Source: JAFGNV01 sp964612485 (GTDB lineage: Bacteria; Chloroflexota; Anaerolineae; 4572-78; J111). Taken from it: a stretch of DNA of 64,000 nucleotides. Positions 46,859 through 57,000 of the stretch are shown one piece after another (position 1 is the stretch's first letter; the number at the start of each line of letters is the position of its first letter). A program made the translations under genes and the position numbers. The DNA lies in the NCBI GenBank assembly GCA_964612485.1, contig CAZTFF010000025.1:1-64000 (forward strand), written 5' to 3'. The notes below the pieces were generated by a model, which saw nothing but the letters and a program-made list of their open reading frames with translations, did no database searches and was not told the DNA's origin.

Positions 46859-47581
46859 TCATCCTTCATCCCTCCCGATGGCCGGACGGGCGCTATTGTT
46901 CTCGACCACCCGGTACAAAATTGTATTCCGCTGTTTCCCCACCGGCTCAATTACCCCCATCTCCCGCAAACAATAGACCATTTTTTGCATCAACCAGCGG
47001 GGTTGGCCCAACGCTCTGGCCAGCGTGGCTGTAGTAAAAGGTTCGGCCAGGGGGCTGGGCAACAGCCGCAGCATATCGTCCGGCAAAACAAAGCGATCTT
47101 CCCCCACCACCGCCAGCAGCCGGCGCTCGTGCGTTACCCAGCCTTTGCGCCGCCAGCCCTTCTTCCCGTCAAACCGGCGTACTTCCTCTTCTTGAATCAA
47201 CAGCACCGCCAGCGAAAAATTGGGATGCGCCAGCAGGGTGGGAAAACTGACCAATTCTCGAAAAAGCTCAAACACGCTGCCCCGTTTGGGCGACTTGCGG
47301 CGGCTGACCTCGGTTGTTTCATCGTCCGCCACTTTCAGAATCCATTTTTCCTGGGCAATGGGATAGACCAGCCGCACCGGATGGTGGTCAATCAGTTGCA
47401 GCAGTTTACGTTTCATTGATGAGAAACTGCGCGTTTGGATTTCAATCAACAGGTCGTCTCGCACCAAATCGATGACAAATCCATCGACCGGCACTTCCAA
47501 TTGATCGTTGGGCTGGGCCAGCCACGTTTTCAGGGCAGCGTGCAGCGCTTTTTCGTTGAGCGAGCCAATATGCGGCGGCAC
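46859..47581 (-). CDS. Unknown protein, nuclease-like N-terminus and winged-helix C-terminus
   Basis: 240 residues from GTG 47581, with AAAGGAG upstream. The first 60 residues show Glu10, then VDGFVIDLVRDDLLIEIQT with Asp38 and Glu47-x-Gln49. This order (E, D, ExQ) resembles the PD-(D/E)xK nuclease core with Gln instead of Lys. The last 80 residues (LAEPFTTATLARALGQPRWL, then MVYCLREMGVIEPVGKQRN) look like a winged helix. I do not recognise a named family, and nuclease activity is only inferred. It is divergent from the hydrolase gene at 47677. Confidence 0.6.
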   Translation of the reverse strand: MPPHIGSLNEKALHAALKTWLAQPNDQLEVPVDGFVIDLVRDDLLIEIQTRSFSSMKRKLLQLIDHHPVRLVYPIAQEKWILKVADDETTEVSRRKSPKRGSVFELFRELVSFPTLLAHPNFSLAVLLIQEEEVRRFDGKKGWRRKGWVTHERRLLAVVGEDRFVLPDDMLRLLPSPLAEPFTTATLARALGQPRWLMQKMVYCLREMGVIEPVGKQRNTILYRVVENNSARPAIGRDEG

Positions 47582-47641
47582 GAAAGCGTATCTCCTTTCT
47601 TTTGACCATCATACCCCAGATACGCCGGGCTGCCAATTTGT

Positions 47642-47670
47642 TTGGACTCGCGCCAAAAATCGGGTAAGAT
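47642..47670 (+). promoter_or_regulatory. Candidate promoter giving a leaderless mRNA
   Basis: TTGGAC (47642-47647), 17 bp, TAAGAT (47665-47670). The next start codon, ATG 47677, lies 7 nt after the -10 box, where transcription itself should begin. Confidence 0.5.
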
Positions 47671-47676
47671 TGACGG

Positions 47677-48759
47677 ATGAACGCATTTCTATCCGTCTTT
47701 TTGATTACATTAGGGCTGGGCCAGATCACCGCCGCGATCTGGCGGCTGCGGGGCGCTTCGCTGGTGGGGGGGCGTCGTTGGGCGGGATTTCTGGCCGGCG
47801 CGGTTTTGCTGCTGGGGGGCGGCTGGCTGCTGCCTAACTTCTGGGCTGTGTTGGGCTGGACGCTTTTGGCCGGACCGCTGGCGGTGCTTGTTTTGCTTCT
47901 GGCAAGTTCGTATGTATTCCCGCCGCCGCATCCCAATCATATCTTTGACCCGCAACACCCGGCCCATGCAGGCTGCCAAGCGGTTCGGATTTCTGACGGT
48001 GACAGTTATATCCCCGGCCTGTGGCTGATGCCCTTGCTCCCTGCGCCGGGAACTCCGGCCGTGTGCATTGTACCCGGCGCGGGCGATAATAAAACTTTTT
48101 TCAAGTGGCGACTGGTGCGGGCCTTGTTGGCGCAGGGATTTTACGTATTGGTGATTGACATGCCCGGCCACGGTGACGACCGCCACCGGCAATTGGTCTA
48201 TCCCGATTGCTTGACTGCCGTTCCGGCGGCGGTTCGATTTTTGCGGAACCAACCGGAGATCACCCAGGTTGGCCTGATCGGCATCAGCCTGGGCGGGGCC
48301 TTGGCCATCAGAAGTATGGTGGAAGATCCTGCCACACCGGTCGATGCCCTGGTGGTGATGGAAACCTCCACCGAATTGAATTACACCCGCGCCCTGTTTT
48401 ACCGGGAATTGTGGCGAACGCTGTACGGTTCGCCGGCAATGTCATTGTTGCAAGAGGTCAGTGTGCGGCAGCTCTGGCAGGATTGGCATAGCGGCGGCTA
48501 CCACAGCCGCCACACCGTTGGCGAGTTGTTTGGCCTGTTAAACCCCCTGGATAATCTCAAAAAATTAAAAAAGCTGCCCCTTTTATTGGTTTACAGCCGC
48601 CGCGATTCAATTGCCCCACTGTCGATGGGCCGGACCATGCTTGCCGCCGCGCCGCACGCCAAATTGCTGGCAGCAAAAAGGGCCAGCCACGTGATGCTGA
48701 CCCTGTTGCCCCGGCTGAACAGCCAGATTGCCGGCTGGCTGCGCGAACAGTTTGATTAA
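47677..48759 (+). CDS. Membrane-anchored alpha/beta hydrolase
   Basis: 360 residues. Three hydrophobic segments (about 3-20, 35-52, 55-78) precede an alpha/beta hydrolase domain. The nucleophile elbow GISLGG (Ser near 207), the acid in YSRRDSIAP (near 308) and His in RASHVML (near 337) form the triad; PGAGDNK near 130 is the oxyanion region. The substrate (ester, lipid or peptide) is not predictable. There is no Shine-Dalgarno sequence before the ATG, and the promoter suggests a leaderless transcript. Its end overlaps the convergent pentapeptide gene by four bases. Confidence 0.87.
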   Translation: MNAFLSVFLITLGLGQITAAIWRLRGASLVGGRRWAGFLAGAVLLLGGGWLLPNFWAVLGWTLLAGPLAVLVLLLASSYVFPPPHPNHIFDPQHPAHAGCQAVRISDGDSYIPGLWLMPLLPAPGTPAVCIVPGAGDNKTFFKWRLVRALLAQGFYVLVIDMPGHGDDRHRQLVYPDCLTAVPAAVRFLRNQPEITQVGLIGISLGGALAIRSMVEDPATPVDALVVMETSTELNYTRALFYRELWRTLYGSPAMSLLQEVSVRQLWQDWHSGGYHSRHTVGELFGLLNPLDNLKKLKKLPLLLVYSRRDSIAPLSMGRTMLAAAPHAKLLAAKRASHVMLTLLPRLNSQIAGWLREQFD

Positions 48760-49097
48760 TAATGGGTGCTGCCGTCGGGCATCACCGCCCCTTTGAATTT
48801 GGTGCCTTCGCTGGTCGTGCCTTCCAAATTGGCGTCTTTCAGGTTGGCGTTGCGCAGGTCGGCGTTGGTCAGGTTAGCGCCGCGCAAACTGGCGCCTTCC
48901 AGGTCGGCGCCGCGCAGGTCGGCGTCTTCCAGGTTGGTCCAGCCCAGGTCGGCCTCCCGCAAATTGGCCCGGCTGAGCATCGCGCCGCTTAAATCTGCGC
49001 CCAGCAGCCACAAAGGGCCGGTTGTTAAATTAACCAGTTGGTATAGTTCTTTTTGGGTAAAGATCATAGATGGTTTGGTTTTTTCCTCGTTTGTCAT
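48756..49097 (-). CDS. Pentapeptide-repeat protein
   Basis: 113 residues. From about residue 33, tandem A(D/N)LxX pentapeptides (GADLSGAMLSRANLREADLG and onward, about 14 units) form a right-handed beta-helix. The N-terminal 30 residues are a short helix (TQKELYQLVNLTTG). Some relatives such as Qnr mimic DNA and protect gyrase from quinolones, but this protein is too short for that shape and its function is open. It is convergent with the hydrolase gene. Confidence 0.88.
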   Translation of the reverse strand: MTNEEKTKPSMIFTQKELYQLVNLTTGPLWLLGADLSGAMLSRANLREADLGWTNLEDADLRGADLEGASLRGANLTNADLRNANLKDANLEGTTSEGTKFKGAVMPDGSTHY

Positions 49098-49212
49098 ATC
49101 AAAAATTTCTACGGTCTTGGCCAGTTGGAGTTGTAGCCATGATACGCCAGAGTTTCCTGGCCCTTCACCCCTTACCTGGGGTGGATGTTCAAGTTACCGT
49201 AACCTTTCCCCG

Positions 49213-49773
49213 TCAGTTAAATTTAATGAATTCTTTATTATGAGGAACGCTCAACACGGTGGCTTCTAATTTGAGTCGTTGTTGTGTTTGCCAGGGCTGG
49301 ATGGATTTTCGGCGGTAGAGCAGTTCCAAGGCGGTCACATCAAAGGTAAATTGCGCTTCAAAATTTCTTAAGGCGCGTTTGGCTCGTTCCAGATCATCTT
49401 TGCTGGCAAATCGCCCTAAGGTGATATGGGGCCAGTAGGGTTCGTCTGAGTCTTTTATGTGGCTCAACGGGCCGGTTTTTAGATCTTTCCGTAATCTTGA
49501 AAATTCGAGCCGCCCGGTCACAAGCGGAAGATGGAGGTGATAGTCGGATTGGGTGTAGGCGTCCCACCCCACCAGTGATACTTTGATGGGAGCGTGAGTT
49601 TCACCAATTTCTTCAAGATGGTTGTAGAGCGGTTCTATCGAGCCGGAAAACTCAAACGGCTCCAAAACCGTAATGTGGGGAGGAATAATATGGGCCTGGG
49701 GATCATATTTTTGCCGGTGTGGTTGCAGCGCGATGATCAAATTCTGGGGGAGAAGCGCGACAATTGTATACAT
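49213..49773 (-). CDS. 2H phosphoesterase (2'-5' RNA ligase-like)
   Basis: 186 residues with two HxTx motifs, PHITVL (near 34) and PHITLGR (near 116), which define the 2H phosphoesterase superfamily. Known members cleave or form 2'-5' phosphodiester bonds and open cyclic phosphates on RNA or nucleotides. The spacing between the motifs is typical of the LigT/YjcG-like branch. The gene is single, with no operon partner. The true substrate cannot be read from sequence; cyclic or linear 2'-5' nucleotides are possible. Confidence 0.88.
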   Translation of the reverse strand: MYTIVALLPQNLIIALQPHRQKYDPQAHIIPPHITVLEPFEFSGSIEPLYNHLEEIGETHAPIKVSLVGWDAYTQSDYHLHLPLVTGRLEFSRLRKDLKTGPLSHIKDSDEPYWPHITLGRFASKDDLERAKRALRNFEAQFTFDVTALELLYRRKSIQPWQTQQRLKLEATVLSVPHNKEFIKFN

Positions 49774-49795
49774 TTTCCATCCATCCTAGTATCCT

Positions 49796-49882
49796 CTCAA
49801 TATTTCGGGGGATCGAGGTCTGAGCCTGTCGAAGGCCGTTGGTTTCGACAAGCTCAACCAACTCTGCCCCAGATTATTGAGA
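49796..49882. repeat. Nested palindromic repeat (TTCGACAAGCTC type)
   Basis: GAGCCTGTCGAA (49822-49833) pairs with TTCGACAAGCTC (49844-49855) with one mismatch, and an outer arm starting CTCAATA (49796) pairs with one ending TATTGAG near 49882. The remaining 150 bp to the next gene hold nothing recognisable. Confidence 0.7.
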
Positions 49883-50031
49883 AGGTACCCATCCTTGGTT
49901 AATTGAAACCACAAACGCCGTCGAAATAGCAGACAACCTTTGCGGTCTTCATTCCGCAATCAAGTTACCATTTTGTACTACTGTCCCTGGTAGGTCCTTA
50001 TTATATCATGAAGTCCGCAAAGCGATAAGTG

Positions 50032-53000
50032 TTAAAGAGAAATCGGATGCTTTTCTCCCAGGTTTTGCAGGATACCGGCGGTCAGGAAAAAGACAAAGGC
50101 CAGATCAACCAAAAATAACGAGTTATCGACCAGCCCGTGGCTCAAAAACACGGCCATGCTGCCCATCAGCCCCAACAGCAGCGAGGCCGGTATCCTGGTA
50201 TACAATCGCCAACTGTTTATCCAGAAAACGAGTTGCACCCCCACCAGCCAGACGATACCGCCGATTCCTAGCCGGGTGCCAAAATCCAAAATCAGATTGT
50301 GGGGATGGCTCAGGTTGGGTTCGGCCCAGGCTTCGGGCAGGATGTAGCGGGTGCGGTATTGATACAGAAAATTATCCAACCCCACGCCCAGGGGCCAATG
50401 ATCGCGCAGCATATTGAGCGACGCTTCCCACAACTTCAGGCGGAAAAAACCGGTGCTGCCGGGGTCAAAATTGAAGGTGGTGCGAAAACGTTCGGTCTGG
50501 CTCAAGGGCACCAAGGCCATCGCCAGCAGCGCGAACAATCCGGCGGCCAGGCCAACAATTCTTCGCCGGTGAGATGGGTGGCGGATCAAAAAAAGAATCG
50601 TCATCACAATAATCGCAGCCGGTAGTCCAAGCAGGAGCGCGCCTTTGGAAAAGGTCAGCAACAGCGTCAGGCTGACCAGCGCCAGCCCGCCGCCGTACAG
50701 CCCGCGCCGGATAGAGCCTGGATGTCCGGCGGTTTGATCGGGGAACAGCGCTACGGCCAGCAAAATGGGCCAGGCTCGATCCAGGAACAGAGAAAGGTTG
50801 TTGGGCGAGCCGTACACCGGCCCCAGGGCGCGGCGAACGCCTTCGGCGGTAATGGATTGGTTGGTGAAGAAATAGAGGGCCAGCGCCAGCAGAGCGTGAA
50901 AGGCGGCTCCGGCAACCAACGCATCAACCAGCCGCCACGCCTTGCGCCAGTTTGAGGGCGTTAACGGGCTGTAATCGCGCCCCAGCCTGACCAGAAAATA
51001 GAAAATCACCGCTTCGGCCACCACCAGCCGCCATTCGTGCATGCTGACTCCAAAGTTGGGCGCGGCCAGCGTGGCCAGCAGCCCCAACGCAGCCAACAGC
51101 AGGGCGGCCCAATCCATCGACCGGAGCTTGAGGCGGGGCAGCGTGGTCAACTTGAGACCTTCTCTAAAAATAAAGCCGAGGGTCGTTAGCAGCAGGCCCA
51201 GTTCAACCGGCGAAAAACTTTTTAACGGGAGTTGTTTGGGAGCCTGGAAAAACGACAGGCTGAAGGCGATCAGCATCAAGCCGAAATCGGGCCGCAAAAA
51301 AATTGCCAGGGCCACTGCCGGCAGCAATAACAGGGCCAGGGGGCCGGGCGCAAAGTAAAAGACCAGGGCCAACCCAATCGTAAGGGCAAGTTGGCTCGCT
51401 TCGCCCAATTTGTTGTACCGGGTGATGGCTTGCTCAACCTTGTCTTTGGCCCAAATCAGCAAAGCTATCAACACCGGCCTAAATGACCAAAGCAGCCCTG
51501 CACCACTGACTACAACCAGCGCGCCGGTCAAAATCAGCCAGGCGCTGGGGGGCGCGGAGGCCGGTTCATTGAACACCGTCCAGCCGGCGATGGCCCACTG
51601 GCCCCAGCCGCCGTCGGCCTCGATCACAGCGGTGTGACGTCCGTAGGGCAGGTTTTGGGCCAGGGTGACGGTATCGTTCTTGTGCAGCGGATCGTACAGA
51701 ACCACGTAACTTTGGCCTTGATTGTTTTGCGGCAGGGCGTTGGCCGGTTGGCCGTCGATTGTGATCCATAAATAACCTTTGTATGGCCCCCGATTTACGG
51801 ACAGGTCAAGCCGTGTGCCTTCAAACAAAATGGTCAGCGCGCGCGGCTCGTGGCGGGGTACATCGGCCAGGCCCCGCGCAAAACGCCAGCCGGGGCCGGT
51901 TTGCCCGCTGGGGTGATCGGCAGGGTAGCGGCCCGGCGTGGCAATAGTCTGGGCGGCTGCGGCTTGAAATTTCTGGGCAATTTCTGGTGTCTCGCTGAGA
52001 GCGAAGCCGCGGGCGGGGTCATTCCCGGCCAGGCCGGCGGCATCCCAGCGGATGGCCAGCATCGGGCCAAGCCACGGCCACTCGCGGCGGGCGTAGGCCA
52101 GGGCATCGGCGGTGCGCTGGGCCTGGATGGCGGGGGTATTGCTTTTCCATGGCGAGGGCTGTCCATCCCAGGTTCGAGGCAAGGCGTTCCAGCCAAACGC
52201 GGTGGCCCAAATCGGCGTGTCAGCATCCCCGTGACCGAGCATGACGTCTCGCAGCAGGGTGATCCGGCTGAAATTTAAGATGCCGGGGTGGGCCGGCTGG
52301 CCGGGCTCGGAATCAAACCCGTAAGCTTGCCCCGCCACCGCATCGAACCACTGCCCGGTTTGCGCGTGATAGAGTTGATCCAGATAAGTTGGTTCGTTGA
52401 GGTTAAGCGGGCCGTTTTCCAGGGTGGGGGCCAGCGCCGCAGTGAGAATCACGGCCTGGGGCTGAACTTCTTTGATGTTAAGACTGGCTTCGCGTAGCAA
52501 GATATTGTATTGAATGGGGTCTACATAGGCGTTGCCCCAGTTGGCGCTGAGGTTGGGTTCGTGCCAGATTTGGTAGGCATCGATTTGCGCGCCGTATCGT
52601 GTGGCCAAGGCGTGGGCAAAGCGGCCAAAATCGCTCACTTCGGCGGGGGGCGTCATCGGCGGGGTTTGATCCGGTCTGGCCCAGGCCGGACTGGTTTGCA
52701 AGACAGCGATAATTTTGAAGGGAGGATGAGTTTGGTTATGGCGGGTGAGGGCGGTAAAAATTTGGTCCAGTTGCTGCCAGTTGAATTGGCCGGGAGCCGG
52801 CTCGATGTCGGCCCAATTGACGGGCTGGCGGAGCCAGGTTAGATTGTTTTCGCGGAGTGAGTTAAATATCTCCGGCAGGGAATCGGTCTCGTAATGGGTC
52901 AGATCAATGGAGACGCCATAAGTTTTGTCTGCGGCTAACAGCCCGGCGGGGCGCGGTGAGTCGCTGCCAAGGCGTCCCCATAGGAGATAGCCGATGGCTG

Positions 53001-53055
53001 CCAGGCTAACGATCAAAATGATGCCAAACAGAATGCCCCAACGATGGTGGTTCAT
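50032..53055 (-). CDS. O-antigen-ligase-like membrane protein with N-terminal glycosidase-like domain
   Basis: 1007 residues from ATG 53055. TM1 (about 5-25) is followed by an extracytoplasmic TIM-barrel domain (about 45-400) like GH39/GH5 enzymes. The acid/base Glu is present in IWHEPNLSANW, but where the nucleophile Glu should be, the text is WATAFGW, with Ala for Glu. A beta-sandwich follows to about 500. The C-terminal half has about twelve TM helices with the Wzy/WaaL pattern, including the PHNLILDFGTRLG loop near 935. The family joins or polymerises glycans outside the membrane. The glycosidase part probably binds sugar without cutting it. Confidence 0.85.
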   Translation of the reverse strand: MNHHRWGILFGIILIVSLAAIGYLLWGRLGSDSPRPAGLLAADKTYGVSIDLTHYETDSLPEIFNSLRENNLTWLRQPVNWADIEPAPGQFNWQQLDQIFTALTRHNQTHPPFKIIAVLQTSPAWARPDQTPPMTPPAEVSDFGRFAHALATRYGAQIDAYQIWHEPNLSANWGNAYVDPIQYNILLREASLNIKEVQPQAVILTAALAPTLENGPLNLNEPTYLDQLYHAQTGQWFDAVAGQAYGFDSEPGQPAHPGILNFSRITLLRDVMLGHGDADTPIWATAFGWNALPRTWDGQPSPWKSNTPAIQAQRTADALAYARREWPWLGPMLAIRWDAAGLAGNDPARGFALSETPEIAQKFQAAAAQTIATPGRYPADHPSGQTGPGWRFARGLADVPRHEPRALTILFEGTRLDLSVNRGPYKGYLWITIDGQPANALPQNNQGQSYVVLYDPLHKNDTVTLAQNLPYGRHTAVIEADGGWGQWAIAGWTVFNEPASAPPSAWLILTGALVVVSGAGLLWSFRPVLIALLIWAKDKVEQAITRYNKLGEASQLALTIGLALVFYFAPGPLALLLLPAVALAIFLRPDFGLMLIAFSLSFFQAPKQLPLKSFSPVELGLLLTTLGFIFREGLKLTTLPRLKLRSMDWAALLLAALGLLATLAAPNFGVSMHEWRLVVAEAVIFYFLVRLGRDYSPLTPSNWRKAWRLVDALVAGAAFHALLALALYFFTNQSITAEGVRRALGPVYGSPNNLSLFLDRAWPILLAVALFPDQTAGHPGSIRRGLYGGGLALVSLTLLLTFSKGALLLGLPAAIIVMTILFLIRHPSHRRRIVGLAAGLFALLAMALVPLSQTERFRTTFNFDPGSTGFFRLKLWEASLNMLRDHWPLGVGLDNFLYQYRTRYILPEAWAEPNLSHPHNLILDFGTRLGIGGIVWLVGVQLVFWINSWRLYTRIPASLLLGLMGSMAVFLSHGLVDNSLFLVDLAFVFFLTAGILQNLGEKHPISL

Positions 53056-53245
53056 AGTCTTTTTTACAAGGTTGATTGGATTATAAAGTAAACCACTACC
53101 TCCGGTAGTGGAACAGAAAATGGACAGCACCCTGATCGCCAGCAATATTCGTGAATGAGCCGGTTACAGTTGTTAGTGGAAGTGCTGCAACGGGTGCATC
53201 GGATGTTGGATGAGCCAGACCAACAACAATAGAATGAACCATGCC
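53056..53245. other. Intergenic space with one hairpin
   Basis: CCACTACC (53093-53100) and GGTAGTGG (53104-53111) form an 8-bp stem with a 3-nt loop. Two tiny overlapping reading frames near 53119-53232 (12 and 25 codons) look more like a remnant than genes. Confidence 0.4.
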
Positions 53246-54634
<1,389 letters not shown>

Positions 54635-54690
54635 CGTTTTTTCTCCTCGAAATAGGTGGCTTGAGTATTGTACGTCAAATCCGGCTATTT

Positions 54691-54795
54691 TTTACCGCTG
54701 AGCGCAAAGAACGCAGAGTTTTTAAAGGCGTTCTCAACGCACCGTTACCCACGCACAAAAAATACGCTGCGAACTCAGCGCTCTCGGCGGTAGAT
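54691..54795. repeat. Palindromic repeat with ACCGCTGAG / CTCGGCGGT ends
   Basis: The sequence beginning taccgctgagcgcaaagaac and the inverse-related ctgcgaactcagcgctctcg near its end, closing with ggcggta, form an imperfect long hairpin between fumC and the class I fumarase genes. It is typical of dispersed intergenic elements. No gene lies in 54635-54860. Confidence 0.55.
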
Positions 54796-54860
54796 TTATT
54801 CACCAATACTTTAGCAGGTTACTGCCAATAGGTGACACTCACTTTTTAGATTCTGCCGGC

Positions 54861-55475
54861 CTAAATGCCAAGCAGTTCGGCCAGTTTCTCTTGCGATTGG
54901 GCCTCTACCTGCTGGTGGATGCTCTGGCCGTGGCTGTCCATGGTGACCACCACCGGAAACTCTTCAACACGGATCACCCACATCGCTTCCGGCACGCCAA
55001 ATTCCAGCTTGTGGACGGTGATCACTTCTTTGACCGACTGCGCGATCAAACTGGCCGCGCCGCCAATGGCGTGAAAATACACGGCGCCGTGTTCCTGGCA
55101 GGCCCTGAGCGTGTTTGGCCCCATTCCCCCCTTGCCGATGACGCCCCGTAAATTAAAATGCTCTATTACTTCCGGCTGGTACACTTCTTCGCGGATGCTG
55201 GTGGTGGGTCCGGCAGCCACAAACGACCACGAGCCGTCATCGTGCTTTTTGACCACCGGCCCGCAGTGATAGATGACGCCGCCGTCCAGCAGCTTCTTCA
55301 GTTCCGCATAGAGGTCTGCTTCGGCGGGCGGGGGCGAATTGCGGATGAAATTTTCGATCATAAATTTGTGCGCGGCGTCGCGGCCCAGCACAACCACGCC
55401 GTTCAAAGTAACGGTATCGCCCACGTGCAGCTCGCGGATTTCCTCTTCTGAAATGGGTACGGTTAGATCAGGCAT
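54861..55475 (-). CDS. Fumarate hydratase class I, beta subunit (C-terminal type)
   Basis: 204 residues corresponding to the C-terminal domain of class I fumarases: LHVGDTVTLNGVVVLGRDAAH, YHCGPVVKK, AAGPTTSIREEVY and GKGGMGPNTLRACQEHGAVY. It completes the active site with the Fe-S alpha subunit. The two genes overlap by 8 bp. A tartrate dehydratase of the same family cannot be excluded, but the match to fumarase motifs is good. Confidence 0.92.
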   Translation of the reverse strand: MPDLTVPISEEEIRELHVGDTVTLNGVVVLGRDAAHKFMIENFIRNSPPPAEADLYAELKKLLDGGVIYHCGPVVKKHDDGSWSFVAAGPTTSIREEVYQPEVIEHFNLRGVIGKGGMGPNTLRACQEHGAVYFHAIGGAASLIAQSVKEVITVHKLEFGVPEAMWVIRVEEFPVVVTMDSHGQSIHQQVEAQSQEKLAELLGI

Positions 55476-56361
55476 AGCTCACCTCCATTTGGTCGTCATC
55501 AAAGGTTACGTCCATGCTGGCCCGGCGATTGGCCCAGCACATATAGGCCACCGACACAAAATAGGAGGCCGGCAGGCGGTGCTGCACGCCAATTTTCACG
55601 CCAAGGGTGGTGGTCTTGCCGCCAAAGCCCATCGGCCCGATGCCGAGCTGGTTGGATTCTTCGTAGATTTGTTTTTCCAGGGCCGCCAGTTCTTCGTTGG
55701 GGTTTTCGTCGTCTATTTTTCGGAACAACTGCTGTTTGGATTTAATGTACGATGATCCCCGGTCGCCGCCCACAGCCACTCCCAATACGGCGGGGCCGCA
55801 GCCTTTGCCTTGCGCCTGATGCACCGCGTCGAGCACCACCCGACGCACGCCGTCCAGGTCTCGCCCGCCTTTGAGGCCGGCGTCGGGCAATTTGTATTGG
55901 GTCGATACATTCTCGCAGCCGCCGCCTTTCAACAGCAGGTCCACGTGGATGGTGTCTTCCTCCCACTCATGAAAATGTATGGTGGGAAAATCCTCCCCGG
56001 TGTTATCGCCGCTGTTTTTACCGGTCAGGCTGTCTACGGCGTTGGGCCGCAGGTAAGCTTGTTCGGTGGCAATGCCCACCGCCTGCCGAATTTGCTCGGC
56101 CAGTTTCCGGGTGGAGACGCCCAGGGGGTGGTATATTTCAAAAATGGGGGTGCCGGTATCCTGACAAATTGGCGTGGCGTGCTCTTGCGCCAGTTCAACA
56201 TTTTGCAGGATCGTATCCAGCGCGCCCTCGGCAGCAGAGCCGGGAGATTCATTATCTTTGGCGCTGCTCAGAGCCTGTTTCATATCATCCGGCAGAACGG
56301 TTGCCGCCCGCCGAACCAGTTCAACAAACTCATCAGTCAGATGGGGTGTTTTTGTTTGCAT
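55468..56361 (-). CDS. Fumarate hydratase class I, alpha subunit (4Fe-4S)
   Basis: 297 residues. Three Cys that would bind the 4Fe-4S cluster are at 66 (PICQDTGTP), 149 (GGGCENVS) and 188 (GKGCGPAVLG). The QLGIGPMGFGGKTT segment near 238 is also typical. The enzyme is oxygen-sensitive, unlike FumC, so having both lets the cell run the step under low and high oxygen or iron supply. AAAGGAG precedes the ATG. It lies in the same direction as fumC and the beta subunit. Confidence 0.93.
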   Translation of the reverse strand: MQTKTPHLTDEFVELVRRAATVLPDDMKQALSSAKDNESPGSAAEGALDTILQNVELAQEHATPICQDTGTPIFEIYHPLGVSTRKLAEQIRQAVGIATEQAYLRPNAVDSLTGKNSGDNTGEDFPTIHFHEWEEDTIHVDLLLKGGGCENVSTQYKLPDAGLKGGRDLDGVRRVVLDAVHQAQGKGCGPAVLGVAVGGDRGSSYIKSKQQLFRKIDDENPNEELAALEKQIYEESNQLGIGPMGFGGKTTTLGVKIGVQHRLPASYFVSVAYMCWANRRASMDVTFDDDQMEVSYA

Positions 56362-56443
56362 AGCATTTTCTCCTTTGAAAATAGGGTTAGGGGCCGGGGG
56401 ATGGGGGGAGAGAAAAACTAACTCCTGATCCCCAGGAAATCCC

Positions 56444-56983
56444 CTAACTGTTAATATACGTCACATCTATGTGACGCAAAATTTCTTGCCGGATATGTTC
56501 TTTGATGTTGTTCGGGACTTCGCTGGGCCGGGTGGTGTCGTAGGGGTCGCCAAAGCGGGGGTCGTCAAACTGGTAGCCGTTAAATTCAATGGGCTGTTCA
56601 AAACGGGTGATCACGTGCCAGTGAACGTGAGGATTGGGCTGCCCATCTTTAAATGGCGGAACGGGATCATCTTTGCGGTAGGCCCAGTTCATCAGGCACA
56701 AATAGTTGATCAAATCGATGGGAAAGGCGGCTTTTAGCGTCTGCTCCAGGGTTTTGATGATGACCAGGAAATCGTTGCATTCCGCCTGGCTTAAATCGGT
56801 GAGTTGGCCCACGTGGCGGCGGGTGGTGACCAGGCAGGAGCCGATGTGTTCCTGATGGGGATGCAGCACGATTTTCCAGGTGTCGGTGAAAGCGATCAGA
56901 AATTTTTCATATTGTGGTTTGGTGCAGGAGACACAGTGTTCGTGCTCCGGCCCGTCGTGTGGATGTTTGTAGCTTTGAAACAT
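56444..56983 (-). CDS. HIT-family hydrolase/transferase with N-terminal zinc motif
   Basis: 179 residues from ATG 56983, with GGGAGG just upstream; the longer open frame is not used. The N-terminus HEHCVSC (near 17-24) may hold a metal. The catalytic HIT motif is HVHWHVI (near 127), in PNPHVHWHVITRF. HIT proteins remove or transfer nucleoside phosphates from dinucleotides. This one is longer than HinT (about 115) at both ends. It starts 17 bp after the PIG-L gene and is likely co-transcribed with it. Confidence 0.85.
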   Translation of the reverse strand: MFQSYKHPHDGPEHEHCVSCTKPQYEKFLIAFTDTWKIVLHPHQEHIGSCLVTTRRHVGQLTDLSQAECNDFLVIIKTLEQTLKAAFPIDLINYLCLMNWAYRKDDPVPPFKDGQPNPHVHWHVITRFEQPIEFNGYQFDDPRFGDPYDTTRPSEVPNNIKEHIRQEILRHIDVTYINS

Positions 56984-57000
56984 TTTTTCCTCCCACATTA

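Noticed and set aside
48756..49097. Qnr-type quinolone resistance protein
   Set aside because: It is half the usual length of Qnr and lacks its loops; a pentapeptide repeat alone does not imply gyrase protection.
53119..53232. Two overlapping mini-genes (12 and 25 codons) joined by ATGA
   Set aside because: They have no family resemblance and no convincing ribosome binding site; they are more likely a remnant.
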